Position numbers and translations under genes: made by a program
Notes under the pieces: generated by a model
Database searches by the model: none
Seen by the model: the letters and a program-made list of their open reading frames with translations, nothing else
Told to the model about the DNA's origin: nothing
Source: Prostheceraeus crozeri
Lineage: Eukaryota; Platyhelminthes; Polycladida; Euryleptidae
Assembly (NCBI GenBank): GCA_907163375.1
Contig: CAJQUW010007735.1
Coordinates: forward strand, 233,501 to 297,500
Direction of reading: 5' to 3'
DNA: 64,000 nt
Shown here: in pieces, positions 24,701 to 39,700 of the stretch
Numbering within the stretch: the stretch's first letter is position 1
Layout: each line of letters starts with the position of its first letter

Positions 24701-27700
24701 GTCCTTATGATGACACATGCAGATTAAAGGAATACAAAATTTTCAATATCTCATCCAAAGAAGAAAACATTTTTTAAGGGTGCTTTGTTCTCTTTTAAGA
24801 ATTTGAATCTGCTAAACGAGCGGCTATCAACCGCTTTCACGTCATAAAAATATGGACACAGTCTATTTGAGAAAGAAGTGTCCTCTGTGAAAAATACAGT
24901 CAATTGAAAATGGATTCATTCGTTTTGGAAAGGACATTTTCATTTCAGAAATTCACATTTTGTTGAGAAATGAGCCTGAGAAAGAGGCATTTTCAACTTC
25001 CTGCAGAAGCCGTATTCTCTGAGTAGATAATATCATGCCTGTCATGTGAGAAATAGAGTAAGACCGCGACTTAGGATCTCTAGATATTGATGTTCACTTT
25101 TTTTGGAGTAATGATTCACGAAATCAGCGATATGGTTTCAAATGTTCGTTCACATTTGTAATCTGTATATGTGCATTCTGCTAAAGTAAACAATCGCTCA
25201 ACAATTCTCTGGACATTAACTATTTTCGTGTTCACCAAGAACACACTGCGAGTATTGATGGAATGTGTCAACCAAGCTGGACCAATTTGATGGATGCCAG
25301 AGTCCCACCCATCTCTCCTTTTACTATTGCTTACTAAACCGAAAAGTAAAATCTGCTTTATATAAACTTCCTGACGGTAAGGAATTGATTTTGTGTTGCA
25401 CAATAGCGAATAGGATCACGAATATAAACAAAAAGTCAACTCGTTTCAAATAACGGGCTTGATGCATAACTTTCCACTGGGGAATCCCATGAAAATTGAA
25501 TGTCTGTCTCTCGATATTTATTTGTGCAAACACTTTCAAACACCACCGGTGTCCATCGTCAGGCAAGTGAAAAAAGGCTAAAAGAGAGAATATCGAGAGA
25601 CAAACATTCAGTTTTGACGGGATTCCCCAATGGAAAGGAAAAGTCAACTTCGTGTGAAACTGTCGAGCAATTTCAGAAACAACACATTCACAGATTTTTT
25701 ATCTTAATATGTGCGCGTTGTTCGCAAACTCCTGACAAACATTTTCTGTGTTTTATTTTTATGTTAAATGAATAACATATCATGAAACATCTGAAAAATA
25801 TGTTTCAGGATCTGTTAGCAAACCAACTAAGTAGTCAACTTAATACTTGTGTGAGAAATAAAACTCCAAAATGTTTACCATTTCCAAATTAGTACTTTAT
25901 GTCTCTGATTCAGCATTTAATCAATCTCTTTAAATCAGAAAGAGAATTAGCCTATTGTGCACGGCATAGTGCGATTAAAATATAAATTAAGTACTTTGAA
26001 CTTTTGAATGACGACAAGGGTTAGTCATACCACATGGGTTGCATGTTATAGGAGTGGCGGAAGTCAGCATTGTCGATAATTTCTCTACAATTGGCGCTGA
26101 AATTAAATAGAACGAGTCTACAGATAGCACAATATAAGTCACTAGTAAATATGGTTCTTTTGTTAAATCTTTCCTATCAACTTCTAAATAGGGATCTGCT
26201 CGACAATAAAAGTTAGCAGAAGGGGGTTAGCGAATATGTTCGTCTTCTCAGTGCTAAATCCTCAGATTGGTTAAATTGTATAGTGAGAATTCCCTTGTTG
26301 ACTAATTCCTAACTTCAACCATGGACGTGTGCCTAGCTATTCTAATAAAGCGCCTGGTTACAATAATGCACACACAGAACAAATGAATTTTGTAATTACT
26401 CTCCTTGTCAATGTCACTTTGAATAAGAAGAATTTGTAATTACGACGAAATTCACTGTAAATGTAGAGCTTGAAATCCAACACTACGATAATAATAGGAG
26501 TAGTCCACTGCAGTTTTGAGTGTGTAATTTGTTTTGCATGTTTAAAGCAAAGGTAGCACTAGAAGGAAATGAAATAAACGATAAATCAAATTGTCACGCA
26601 AAAAGATGTGCGGCTGATAGGATGACTCTCCCTCTCTCATTATTTCGGAATTCATCAGCAGTCATGCGAATATTTTGGAGACCTAATATATTTACCTCTG
26701 GGTTTCGACTAAAATCCGATGAGAAAGTGTCATAGGCAGTTCCTTGCCCGTCATCTGCGTAGAGATAGTTAAGTTATGACGCCTAAATTCAATAAAAATT
26801 CTGGCTTCCGATGTTTATTTGAAATAGACAATTGAAACAACATTTTCTACGATTTAGGTAGTTATGGCGGAAACTTTTTGAATAAAGTACGTGTAAATTT
26901 ATATTTTTCTTGGCTTCTTGAGCGGAGTTGCACGGGTCTGCAACATTTTTCTCATTTACTTCTTAATCACTAATGTCAGTTTTCCTGGCAATCAGCAGAT
27001 CGCCTGATTTTTTAGATTATTTCTAACAATTTATCTATTTATTCGATTGTTTCATGCAAAAGTAAAAATTCTCATTTACTGCCAGCATGATATTGCCGTT
27101 TTAGATAAGAATCGTAAAAGAAAAGTAAACAGCCAATTACACTCAGGAGAGGAACATTGCATAAGGATTAGTCCAATGGCAAGAATTGTTGTCATTTTAT
27201 TGCTATCAGAACTGAGAAATTTATCTACAGTATTGTATACTGTGCATGCATGATGCCTAATCTGTCAGATTAATTCATTATTTGCATTTCATTGCACAAG
27301 GCCTATCTCCTTAAGATTCGTAAATGAAAAATAAGTGCTTGTGGTCAATTAGTGTTAAATCTCAAACATTGAAACTATAATCGTGGAAGAAATCCAAGAG
27401 ATTCTGGATTTGCTATTAATGCTGGTCATTACCATATTCACTATGACATATGCGTGACAATTCTTATTTACAGATACTACGCTGGTTATGCCGACAAAAA
27501 CCATGGCAAAGTTATTCCGATCGCAGGCGATAACTTCTGTTACACGCGTCATGAACCAGTCGGCGTTTGTGGTCAGATCATCCCATGGAACTTTCCCCTT
27601 TTGATGCAGGTTAGTAGGCATGATGAATGTGAATGTGAAAATTACATGTTCCTTTACGATATCTTATTAATTCTGATTTCGACTAACTTTTGCAGCTTAG

Positions 27701-30700
27701 TCTATGGCATTTCATTTTATTTTTACTTAATTTTCTAATTTGTGAAACTTTGATCTAAGATCCTTTTGCTTAGATTTGAATTAATAGATCATTGAAAAAG
27801 TTTCAAATTATTGTTATATTTAGGTTCTTTTTTAGAAAGACTGACATACAGCAGGTATATTAGGTAGAGTAGCAGCTCAGTATTAATCAAATCCCAAATG
27901 TGCATGCAGCTTCGATTTTATTAAATGAACTCGAGTTGAGACCCAATACCAAATATGAGATAAGCAAATTTTTCAGTTTTGAAGAAATTACCACGGAATT
28001 TACTGACCATGATGGCAATACAGAAGGAATAATAATATTATACAAATCCTCCTAAGTGTAATGACAACCGTGGAGAGAAAATGTTTGTTGAATTAGAAGT
28101 TTGACTGGTCACTATTACTTAAATGCTCAGCCTTATTAATATGAATATTTTCTTAGGCGCGATCATGTCACAATCTGTCTGCCACTGAAAGAGCAACATA
28201 TCATAATCAAAGACAATGATCATAATTAGCTTTAAAAATGTGAACGGGTCCGCAATATTATTCACATTCAAGAAATGAAGCATAAATTGAATAAATCATA
28301 GAATCATGCGGATGAAAATTGAATTCAAAACATGAAATTTCAGCCAAGAAGCACAATAAGATCTGATTTTTCCATGAAGACCTGCATTATAATGCGGTTC
28401 CTGAAACTTCCTTGATAATTTCGCTTAATTTCTGCTTAGTTACACCTGTTAGTACATTTTCATTCATTTTGATATCCAGTAAATTTCATACCACTTCTAC
28501 ATAGGTTTTGAGAAATTTAGCTTATAAAAAATTGATCAAGTATTCTTTGGACTGCAGGAACGCAATCTACGCAAAAAATGAATATCTTGATACAAAAATT
28601 TTCACTATGCTGACATTTTTTGAGTCGACACTCTACTTTATTTACTCTATGATTAACGTTATTCAGATTCATTGAACAATTCTTTGAATGATGACTATAA
28701 TTATATCTTCAGGCGTGGAAGTTGGGCCCTGCTCTTGCAATGGGCAACACTGTTGTGATGAAGACTGCAGAACAAACACCACTATCGGCAAACTACATCG
28801 CTGAGTTGACTCGTGAAGCCGGGTTCCCAGCTGGTGTAATCAACATCGTTCCAGGCTATGGCCCCACAGCTGGTGCTGCTATTGCTATGCATGACAAAGT
28901 CGACAAGGTGGCATTCACAGGTAGCACCGAAGTCGGACAGTTGGTGGCACAGATGGCAGCCAAGAGCAACCTCAAGCGCACGACGCTGGAATTGGGTGGC
29001 AAGAGTCCGAATATTATCTTGAAGGATGCTGATTGTAAGTCTGAAAGTATAAATGTAACTGTTTGAACAGCAGGGCCCGTAGAAATGCGATTTGAAATCC
29101 AATATCGCATATAAGTACACGCGTGACCGTGTATATTATATTTCTAATATAATGAATCTTATGAGCGCAAGGATTTCCTAATTTCATAAATTTTAATTTT
29201 TTTGTTATCAGTGTCATAATTCACTTTCAAATGATTTAAGTAGCATGACGATTGAGATAATTTCATTGTTTGACAGAGACAGTGAAAGGCTACAGTAGGT
29301 CCGTTTTCATTGAAATGGTGTATTTACCCAGCAATTTTGATAAATTTTATATTTTAAAAATACTCATAGCATTGTCATTATGAATATATAAGTTTTCATT
29401 AGATCTGATGTGTTTCTGAGGAAAACGTACAGTGATATTCAATCTCCCACTATAGTAGACACACCTCTTTTGAAGTTGACGACGGGCATTTGCCGTCACC
29501 AAAACCGTGTTCTGTCTGAATGACCTACGGTTTCTCTTCAGTGATGGAGGGGGCAAACCCGAAAACTTTTTTTACTTAATGACACAATTGATTGTTTTCT
29601 CAAATAGCACAACGTATGTGGAGTTAGTCTAAAAGATCACATGGAAGCTTCTGCATTTCTATAGGCGGTCTGTAGACCGTAACTCTAGTCTCATTCCTGA
29701 GTCATTGATTTTGTCTTAAGAGGAGCGTGATCGACTGTCAATTATTTTGTTCGGATCCTGTGTAAGGTCACTAGGTCAGGTCTGCATAGTTCATTTAAAA
29801 GTACCCTTCTGGAGACGTCAGGCCCTCTTAAAGGATGCTATTCTTCTCTAAGATGACGGCTCTTCTATCGTGACCCATTAACCTTAAATTCGTCATTCAT
29901 GCGTGTCAATTACCCGCTTTCTTCACTTTGATGCACTAGAAGTTGAATGATCCATGCTTTAAAGTGCGTTGGGTGTACAGCAATTTGATGCAGGTCATTG
30001 CACATGTATTTCTTAAATAAATAACGTACTGAAACGGCGTACTGTTCAGTTACCTTCTAATAAGAGTTTGATCTATTTTGGAATGTTCATTTTAGCCATC
30101 TGTTCAATAAATGTTGTCGTAGTTTGCAAATTTTGCGTCGTTTGTACTATAATTCCTGTGATATATCGGTCTTCTATTTTGTCACATTATTTACTGTTGA
30201 CCGATCATTTGTGACTTACGTGCATCTCATTTTCAAAAACTTTAAATGCTTTTACCTCGTAACCGTCGTTGGGCTGGTGTTCATGATTTGACGCCCTTAC
30301 GGAGCATGTTGCAAAAGTCAGTTGTACGACTGATCAGGAAAATCGCGGTTAGCAAACATTCCCATCCCAAACATTCTCAGTTTTTTATTATGAGAAGCAA
30401 CGTGTCGAGTCAAATTCATTTGTCAAATTTTCTTCATTCTCTTGGTGTCTGATGCTGCAACCTGTCATATACCGCTTTTGTATTGACAATAAAGCCTTAT
30501 CATTATTGCTTACTTACAAGATCCAAAACATCATAACAGTGCGTTAGTTACTAAGATTGCGTTTTGAGAATGCACTATTTCATCACTACTTTTCACAGTT
30601 CGACACAGCAATCATCATATTGGCGCGTTTTAAGAGCGCACTATTTCATCATTACTTTTCACAATTTGACGCAGCAATCGTAACATTGGTGACAATATGG

Positions 30701-33700
30701 AGCCTTCGCTCCAGACATTTTCGGGCGCCGAAACGAATGCATTACTGTACGAAGAGTCGCAGGAATGTCAAACTCTTCCAACGGCAGGCTCCTGTGTGAC
30801 ATTGCGTTGCATTAAGATAAGCGGAGTCAATGACACGATACCGTTAGTAACAGTGTTTCTTTGAAATTAAGCTAAGACAGGGATTGTATTAATGTAGTAC
30901 TGCTATAAAGTCAAACAAATATGTTTTAGAATTGTATAATAAATATACATAATAATTTTCGGGGAAAAACGATCTAAAGTTACTTTCCATGCTTTTATTC
31001 AGAAACTCTTAAACTGAAATTTATTCAAAAGTGATTACATTACCATTGTCTGGAATGTCTCGCAAGCAAGAGCTTTGCAGGCTCGGCATTGTATTTAAAC
31101 GACGAAATGACGCGCGAGGATAGTTTTGTCTCATCATTTTTATTTGCAAAAAATATTTAAAACAGATTGCACACATCGCATTACAGCAGCATGTATCAAT
31201 GTAGAAGGTGCATTGTCTCTTCCGCCTTTCTGCCGCTCACAACTGGAGCTTGTTTTAAGAGAAGGGCTTATATCAAATAAATTCCTAAAAATTACGCTGG
31301 TGCTTATTATCAATATATGTCGTTTTTTTCGGGGAAACACTCAGTATGTGCAGGATCATTACCTGAGAATACTACTTGAAATCATGGCACCGCGATACGA
31401 GTGAACTTTAAGAGAAAAATGCCGGCAAGAAAAAAAAATCTTTGCATTTGTTATGTTGGTTATTAGAATTTGCAGTTATGTTGCATAAAATACACAGCAA
31501 GTAAAGGTAAATCAAGGATGGAGTGTGGAAGAAAACATTATTAGTGTCTCGAAATTTGATGGCACACAAAACTTATTCGGTATATGATTCAACAATGAAT
31601 CAACTACATGTGTGAAATTGGCCGCACCAATGTTCGCACCATAGAAATGATCGAATGTGCCAATTTCGAGAGCAACAATTACAAAATTTGTGTGCCACCT
31701 TGTTAATTTTCAAAATAGTGCAGCAGTTAGCTATGAATCGTCGATTGAAAATTCGATGTGGTACGGATGTGAAGATAGCCGTGTCAAATCAACCGACCAA
31801 ATACACTTATAAGGAGTGTGCCAGCTTGTGTCAACCCGCCGCCCCCAAATATTCGTGGTGTCCGTAAGAACACGCGATTTTCACAAGTGGTGCGGATGGA
31901 TGCGGCTGCAGAGGTGAATCTGCATTCATGCGGATTCTATGGAGAGTTGTGGCTGTCTGAGGGGTGACACGAGCTGGCAAACATCTCCGAGGTGGCTTTT
32001 ATTAGTTTTTAATCGCATTGATAAATAGTTTTAGTGTTCTGCTCTGGAACGACTAGCTTTATATCCGCACCACTTCGGACTTATTTGACCGCAATTCTCT
32101 GTTATTATGGTGATATTCCATGAAATAATGAGTGGCACATACTTCAGGCGTACCATTTTATTCGTTCATGCAGCTGAAAATTCTTATATATGCGATGGAA
32201 GATTTTTTGGCAATGTAGTACGATTAACTCACGTCTGTGTCACCTCGAATTTTTAATCGACGATTTCTCGTAAACTGTAGCATTATTTTGAAACTTAAAT
32301 GGCGGCTCAAGCTGGCCCATTCGTTTTTTTTGGTGCGGTTATTGGTACGGAGTCTGCATACGAGAACTAATATAACATAAATACAACTAAAATACAACAA
32401 CATAAATACAATAAAGACAACTACATAAATTTAAGTTGGTCTGATAAACGATTACAATGGAATTTGCAATGAAATTTCAAAGCACAGTATTGTTTTCCAT
32501 GAGGTTCCTAATATGGGCCATTTTTTACCTAATAATTTCATTCTGTTAATCTGTTTACCAACGTAGAACTGATGGAAATTTGTCATTTTCCGGGCAATTA
32601 TACTGCAGTGTTTTGGATCAACTATTTGAAGTAACTCCGGGTTATCAGTTGAATCTTTAAGTCAGTACAAAACTTACATCCAGAACTATATTCAAACATT
32701 AACACTGACACTAATATGTTAATAACACTAGCAATAATTGAGTTTTAATAACATTAAGCACTATTCCCTTGCAATGACAGTGAGATAATCCCACTGTATT
32801 TATTGCACAACAAATCAAGAACATGCTGGAATAACTTATCCACCGAAAGATATTTACTATACTTAAATATAAAGCTAATGAAAAATTGTTAGTAAACTCC
32901 CATTATTCTGCTAAATAGCATGCTTGAAACGAAGTAGAACACATGAAAAATTCCGCTTGCATCATCTTTGATAAGAACAGTAAATTGGGATCCATTAAAT
33001 CATTAATTTCCATTTCAAAGTCATTTTATGGGTCACCGTACTAATCATTTTTCCTATCTGTTACAGTGGATTTAGCTGTTGAACAAGCGCACTTCGGTCT
33101 CTTCTTTAACATGGGTCAGTGCTGCTGCGCAGGTTCCAGAATTTTTGTGGAAGCGCCAATCTATGACGAGTTTGTGGAGCGCTCAGTAGCAGCTGCAAAG
33201 GCTCGAATCGTTGGAGACCCATTCGATGTCAAAACTGAACAAGGACCTCAAATTGATGAAGAACAAATGGGCAAGATCCTGGATCTGATTGATTCTGGCC
33301 GTAAGGAAGGTGCGAAATTGTGCGTCGGAGGACACCGAGTTGGCGATCGTGGATACTTTGTAGCCCCAACAGTTTTCTCAGATGTCACTGACGACATGCG
33401 AATAGCTAAGGAAGAGGTAAGTACCCTTCAATGGATGAGCCGTTCATGGATTCGATGTCTGCCAGAATATTGTTTAGATTCAATAATTTGTCAAAGACAT
33501 CTATTGCTACACAATTCCAAGCGATAAATTATTGATATATAATTTAGCAGACGGAAATAACTGCGCGTCTTGGTAGATTTGAACCAACCTCTATCAACTT
33601 AGCTATCGACGGGCGATAAGTATGATCGTCCTCAATTGAAGAATGTGCGTTATAAAGTCTGAGGACTTCATCCCCCAAAACAGCATAGCATGAACGGTCA

Positions 33701-36700
33701 AGCCAAGCTACTGATAACAAGATATCATTGATTCAAAGTCAGCATCATGCTTTGAGAATTACGTGAGAATTCAGCAATTCAATGAGAATTGCGTGAGATT
33801 ATATTAAAGAATATGATTCCATCGCTATTTCGAGAGAGCATGATGTATCTTGACCTGGTATCCGAGGTACTTTCCGTCAACCTGGCCGGGTGACCTTTAC
33901 TAAGTAAAATCGGAGATGGTCAATCTATTTGCACATGTAACTCATCATTCTGGAATTGCGGACTACTGCTCACTTTATAAACTCAAAACCTGATCAAATT
34001 TTTCGTGAATAATAAGCATTTTCCGTGTATATATACCCGAAAGAATGGTCTCATTATGCAGGTATTGAGGAGTCGCAACTTTTTTCCGTATTAACTAGAA
34101 TTTTACTGCTTGAGATGCACGAATATGAATGCCTGCATTGTTATGTTCAAATAGACAGCAGCTTTGTGAGATAAGAAGTTCATAGCGAATTAAGAGTTTC
34201 TTGCAATTTACAATATTTAGAGAACCTTTGCCAAGGCCACGTGGCTCAGAATAACTGCCTGTATTTCCCGAATGCAATTTAACGTGCACCCAATGAGCGT
34301 TTCATTACTCAATCATTTTATGAAACTAAAATCTTCTAACAAAGTATCTGTCAAACTACAATAATGGTTTGTGTATTATAAATATATACATCGCAAAACA
34401 ATTTTCTTGAATTTTTGAGGCGCATGTTAGGATGCCTAGTATACATGTCAGCGCATTATGAACAAATCATACGGCAATCTGAGTACCAAAAAACGACCCT
34501 TATCAATCACTGCAGCTATTTGCCGCTAGAATCAGATATGACAATCGGCGTCTTATTCATAAACCTGTTCCTACAAATGAGTCAGACAATGTTTGTGTGC
34601 TGCAATCTATAAAAAGGGTGCTATTCTCAGTGACCTATTATTGCTCATAGAGGTAGAATATCTTCCCTGTTATATCTAGAGCGCTGACTGTGCATGACTC
34701 TCCGGCGAGAAGCTGTAACACTCATGGCGATGGGAATTCCCCAAAATTGTGGGGCAGAAAGATTGAGGGTCAGTTTATCTGCATCGTGTAAGCGCGAGTG
34801 TTAGCCATGGTTGGCAGTTGTGCGGCTTACAATTGTACTAAAAGAGGAGGAAATTTACACAGATTTCCTCTTACTAAACCAGCGCTTCTCCAAAAATGGA
34901 TCAAAAATATTCGTCGTGTCGGCTTTAAGCCCGGTAAACACTCGCGTATCTGCTCCGAACATTTTCGCAGCGAGGATTACAAGCAAGGACTTAAGCGGCG
35001 ACAGTTAAAACCAGAGGCAGTGCCAACAATTTTTTACTTTCCATCCCACTTGAAGACAGTGAATAAAAAACGTGCATCGCCGAACAAACGATCTGCTCCT
35101 ACCAAGCAATCTTCACGTGTATCCCTCGTCGAAAAACAACGTCGCGTATCCCTCGATCATTCGTATTCTATACCCAAAGATCCGACGGACATTATAGCAA
35201 GTCTACGTGAAAGGAATAATTCTCTACATCGTCGAATTAGAACATAGCAACAGAATTGTCGACGGAAAAAATCAAGACTACAAAAATTAGATGACATTTT
35301 AAAAGGTATGTTGGATAAACGATACATTGAGCATGAAGTGTACAGAATCCTTAAAGAGTCGTTTTCCGACCTCACTAGCACCATTTTCAAGCATGAGTTT
35401 GAAAACCGGAAGAGAAATCCGCATGCCAGGCAGTATAGTGACCCAAAAGTGGTTAATTTTGCAATTACTTTACATTACTATTCTCCGAAAGCGTATGAAT
35501 ATGTTCGACAGGTTCTGTGTTTGCCTCACCCTTCTACACTTCGCGAATGGGCCAGCTCGATCAATTGTAATCCTGGTCATTTAGATAATGTCTACAAACA
35601 TCTCAGTAACAGGGTTTTACAGCATCCACTTACAAGTGATTGCTCACTAATAATTGATGAGATGTCTCTTAAGCGAGAAACCGAGTGGGATTCCAGTTGT
35701 CGGCAGTTTAGCGGATTTGTTGATTATGGTGGTGGTCCGGTTGAGGGAGAAATAGCACAAAATGCCTTGGTGCTGATGTTAGTAGGCACTAGAATACATT
35801 GGAAAGTCCCTGTTGGATACGCATTTACAAAACATGTAAACGCGGAAAATTTGCGAACAATGGTCAAAGAGTGCATAATAAAAGCGTCAAACATCGGCTT
35901 GAGCGTTCTCAGCGTTGTGGCCGACGGCTCGTCTGTAAATTTGAGAGCTGAAGTTCTTCTAGGGTGCTCGTTTGACGTAAAGACAATGCGAACCTGGTTT
36001 CCTCATCCATACAGAACTTCAGACAAAATTTATTGGATTTGTGATGCATCCCACATGCTAAAGTTAATGCGAAATTTATTGGCCGAATACGAGATCCTTG
36101 CCCGTACAACTGGTGAATCAACTGAAAAAATACGTTGGTTTTACATTCAAGAACTACACAAATTGCAGATGAAGGATTCACTGATTTTAGGAAAATAAAC
36201 TTTCGGGACGTCATGTACATTATCGCAATCGTATAATGAAAGTAAATATTGCGGCACAGACTATGAGCTCGTCAGTGGCGACTGCCCTTGATTTTTTGCG
36301 AGACGATATGAAATTGCCGCAATTCAAGGGCAGCGAAGCAACTTGCCATTTTATTCGAATAATTGATCGACTATTCGACACTTTGAATTCGAAAAATCCG
36401 TTCGCTAAGGGGTTCAAGTCACCATTGAGAAAAGAAAATAAAATGCATTGGGACCCATTCCTTAGATACGCGAAAGACTATTTGCTGACTTTGAAGCGTA
36501 ATGACGGTTGTTTCATCATCGATACGAGACGCAAAGTCCCAGTTGTCGGATTTTCAATCACCATTTCTTCGATTCTTGAATTATCGAATCATCTTTTGAG
36601 TTATCCGCATTATGCATATGTCTTAACTTATAAATTTTCGCAAGATCACATTGAAATGCTTTTTAGCAAGATAAGACGTAGAGGAGGCTGGAACAATAAT

Positions 36701-39700
36701 CCATCGAGTTCTCAATTCAGGTACGCACTTCGAACGCTTCTGATCACAAACTCAGTTAAGGCATCATTAAATGCAAATGCAGTGGCTCAAGACGATACTG
36801 CCGATATTCATCTACAGTTTGGAAGGAACAGCAACGGCGATAGCCGACAAGCTTTAACTGCGCTTGAGTCTGAGGAATCAGAAGAAGATTCAGACATGAT
36901 ATTATCTAAAATCGACTCGGTGTTCGATCTTAATGGAGCTGATTGGCGCAGAAACGTTCTGTATTATATCGCTGGCTTCGTTTCACGAAAATTGCGCAAA
37001 ATGATTACATGTCCTTCCTGCAACCTTGCATTATTCAGGCAAGAAACAGAGGAACCTCTTTCTGATGTCGACTCCTTTTTGAAACGCAAAGACAACGGCT
37101 GACTCCTGACTCCCTCAAAAGGAGTTTTTGAAGTAGTCTTAGCTGCAGAAAAAGCTTTCCGTAGTTACGCCCCTGCAAGCGTGGCGGCCGAAGTGCTTCC
37201 GTCAATTAAATACTTAGACCTCAAGATCGAGCACTCTGTATTGAAATATATCCATCCATGTGAAACATTCATAAGTCTTGGAGAACACTTTGAAGATCAT
37301 GAGATCAGAATTACGGAACCCCATCCTGTGACCCTTATTCGTGCTGTAATAAACTGTTATTTGAAACTAAGACTGCATAAATATGGTCGTCTATACAAAG
37401 AACGTCGCTTGTTGCTCAACAAAAGCTCAATCCGCCAAAAATGCAATAAATTGGTTCTGTTCCGCGGCATGCAACAGTGGTGCTACTATCACACATCTTT
37501 TGGATGCTGTTGTCACATCGGGAAGCTGCATTTCCTACATATTTGCTTGAGTCATTTAATTATGTTGAAATTCATTCATTAGGGATCTGATGAGTATCAA
37601 ATAACCTCAATTAACAGTTAATTATTCAAATAGTCCCTGCCATTTATTGAATGTATTTAAGAGGTTGAATATTCCTTAAATATTCATAAATGTAAAACTA
37701 ATCTTAAACCTAAGATATTGAATGAGCCTGTCACTCAATTACAGGTGCGATTTCTATTTATCATTTTGATTGTCACTTTCAGTCAATATTGTACTGTCCG
37801 ACAAAACAGTCCATCTCTTGCCCCACATTTCGCGTGCGATAAAATCCTCATGCCGGTTACACTTCCCATAACGCCGTCCGCCCTCTAGATAATAGGGAAG
37901 ATATATTCTACCTCTATGTTATTGCTTCTGTCAACAGTGATTGCTGAAATTTCATTCCTTTGTCGCATTGTAGAATTAAGTGTTTAGTTACTCAGTTACA
38001 ACGCCGACATTCAACTGTTCTCTTTACTTTCATCACGATTTGCTCTCAGGGGCAATTGATTCACTACTTCAGTATTATATGCAGCATTCATTTTAGTGCA
38101 AATCCTACGTAAGTTATTGATTGAAGATCAACCGAAAATAACTAAAAATAATTTTACCTCGATGAAAATTGAGCTGTATTCATGAGAGTTGCTGCTTTGA
38201 ACGATTGAGTGAAAATGGACTTTGTTTAAATGGCATATCGTCAAATACTTTTGACGGATAGAAATATAAACTTATATTTCTATCCTCGCACCTATTTAAT
38301 AGAAAATATTTTGATAAGTGAACTGAATAATTCATTGAAGCAGTCCTGATGAGGACTGATGACTATCTCCAATCAGTAGGTCTGGGAAAGCAATGCGGTT
38401 GTAACCATTGACTTGACCAGTTCTTAAAAGAACTCGACGTAACTTTCTCATGGTAACGATTTAAAATCGATCGGCTTTGACTCAATGACTGAGAAAAATT
38501 GAAATCTTTAAGCTTACTGTTGCTAGTAGTGGAAATAGGGCTGCTGTTACACATGCTAGTAATGGAAATAGAAAAAGGCAATGGTCACCATATTTAAGGA
38601 AATTTAAAGAAATGGATATAATAAAGCATGAAACTGATGGATGAAGTGAAAAAATTGATAATGGAGGTAGAAAATGTAACTGCTACGACACTCTAAACTA
38701 CAATGGAACTCCCGTACAGAAATAAATTGGTATGAAACATAGTATGAAACCATCTGAATGTTCATACGTACGATCAGACATACTATGAAACAGAGTATGT
38801 TACCATCTGACTTGCACATACGTATGATCAGACATACTATGGAACATAGTATGTTGCCATCTGACTTGTTCATGCGTATGATAAGACATACTATGGAACA
38901 TAGTATGTTGCCATCTGACTTGTTCATGCGTATGATAAGACATACTATGGAATATAGTATGTTGCCATCTGACTTGTTCATGCGTATGATAAGACATACT
39001 ATGGAACATAGTATGTAGCCATCTGTTTCATTCATATGATATGGAGTACATCATGTTTTTATGACGCATGGTACAGATAGATAATTGTCAAATATTCATG
39101 TATACCATGTCGCTCTGGTCATTTTCAGTGTTATTATTATCATTAGAATTTTTATCATGTGATCTGCTTAGCTTGCAGTTGTATTTTTACGAACATTATT
39201 TCCTAACCTGGTTTTAAAAAAGCATATCAGATTTTCCATTATGATGCGACTCTCTACCCAGATCCAATGATGCTGGTGATCAATCAGTTATCTAGACATC
39301 AGGGTTACATTAATATAACTAGGTTAAATCGACACTTTGCCCAGTTAATGTGTCGTTTTACGTCTTAACGATGACGTACCCATTTGTAATTTCTTTCGTG
39401 TGAATGACATTTATTATTCATGTTTGATTTTTTAAAAATCCATTCTGTCTGACGTGCAATGTTTTCACATTGCTCACCAGACCAACCTTCGATTCCACCT
39501 TTTTTGTGAATATTCTATTAATCAATTTTCTTATCGATTGTCCAATTCATTATGCCTCTACCATTACAGGAAGGGGGAGCCAATGAATCCCCAGTTTGCT
39601 AATGCTTTATCTTTTTCAGAATTTTCCTCTGGAACAGTCTTTGATTGAGACTGAGCTATTCAAACGGGCGATGTCAACAAAGACATGTGGATGCTGTAAA

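Noticed and set aside
38604..39035. 143-codon frame with 18-residue repeats on the - strand, and its mirror on the + strand
   Set aside because: It arises only because the 54-bp tandem unit is a multiple of three. Frames stay open on both strands, so it is not a gene.
38777..39046. CRISPR-like array
   Set aside because: The 54-bp units have no spacer/repeat alternation, the host is eukaryotic, and the array is part of a transposon end.
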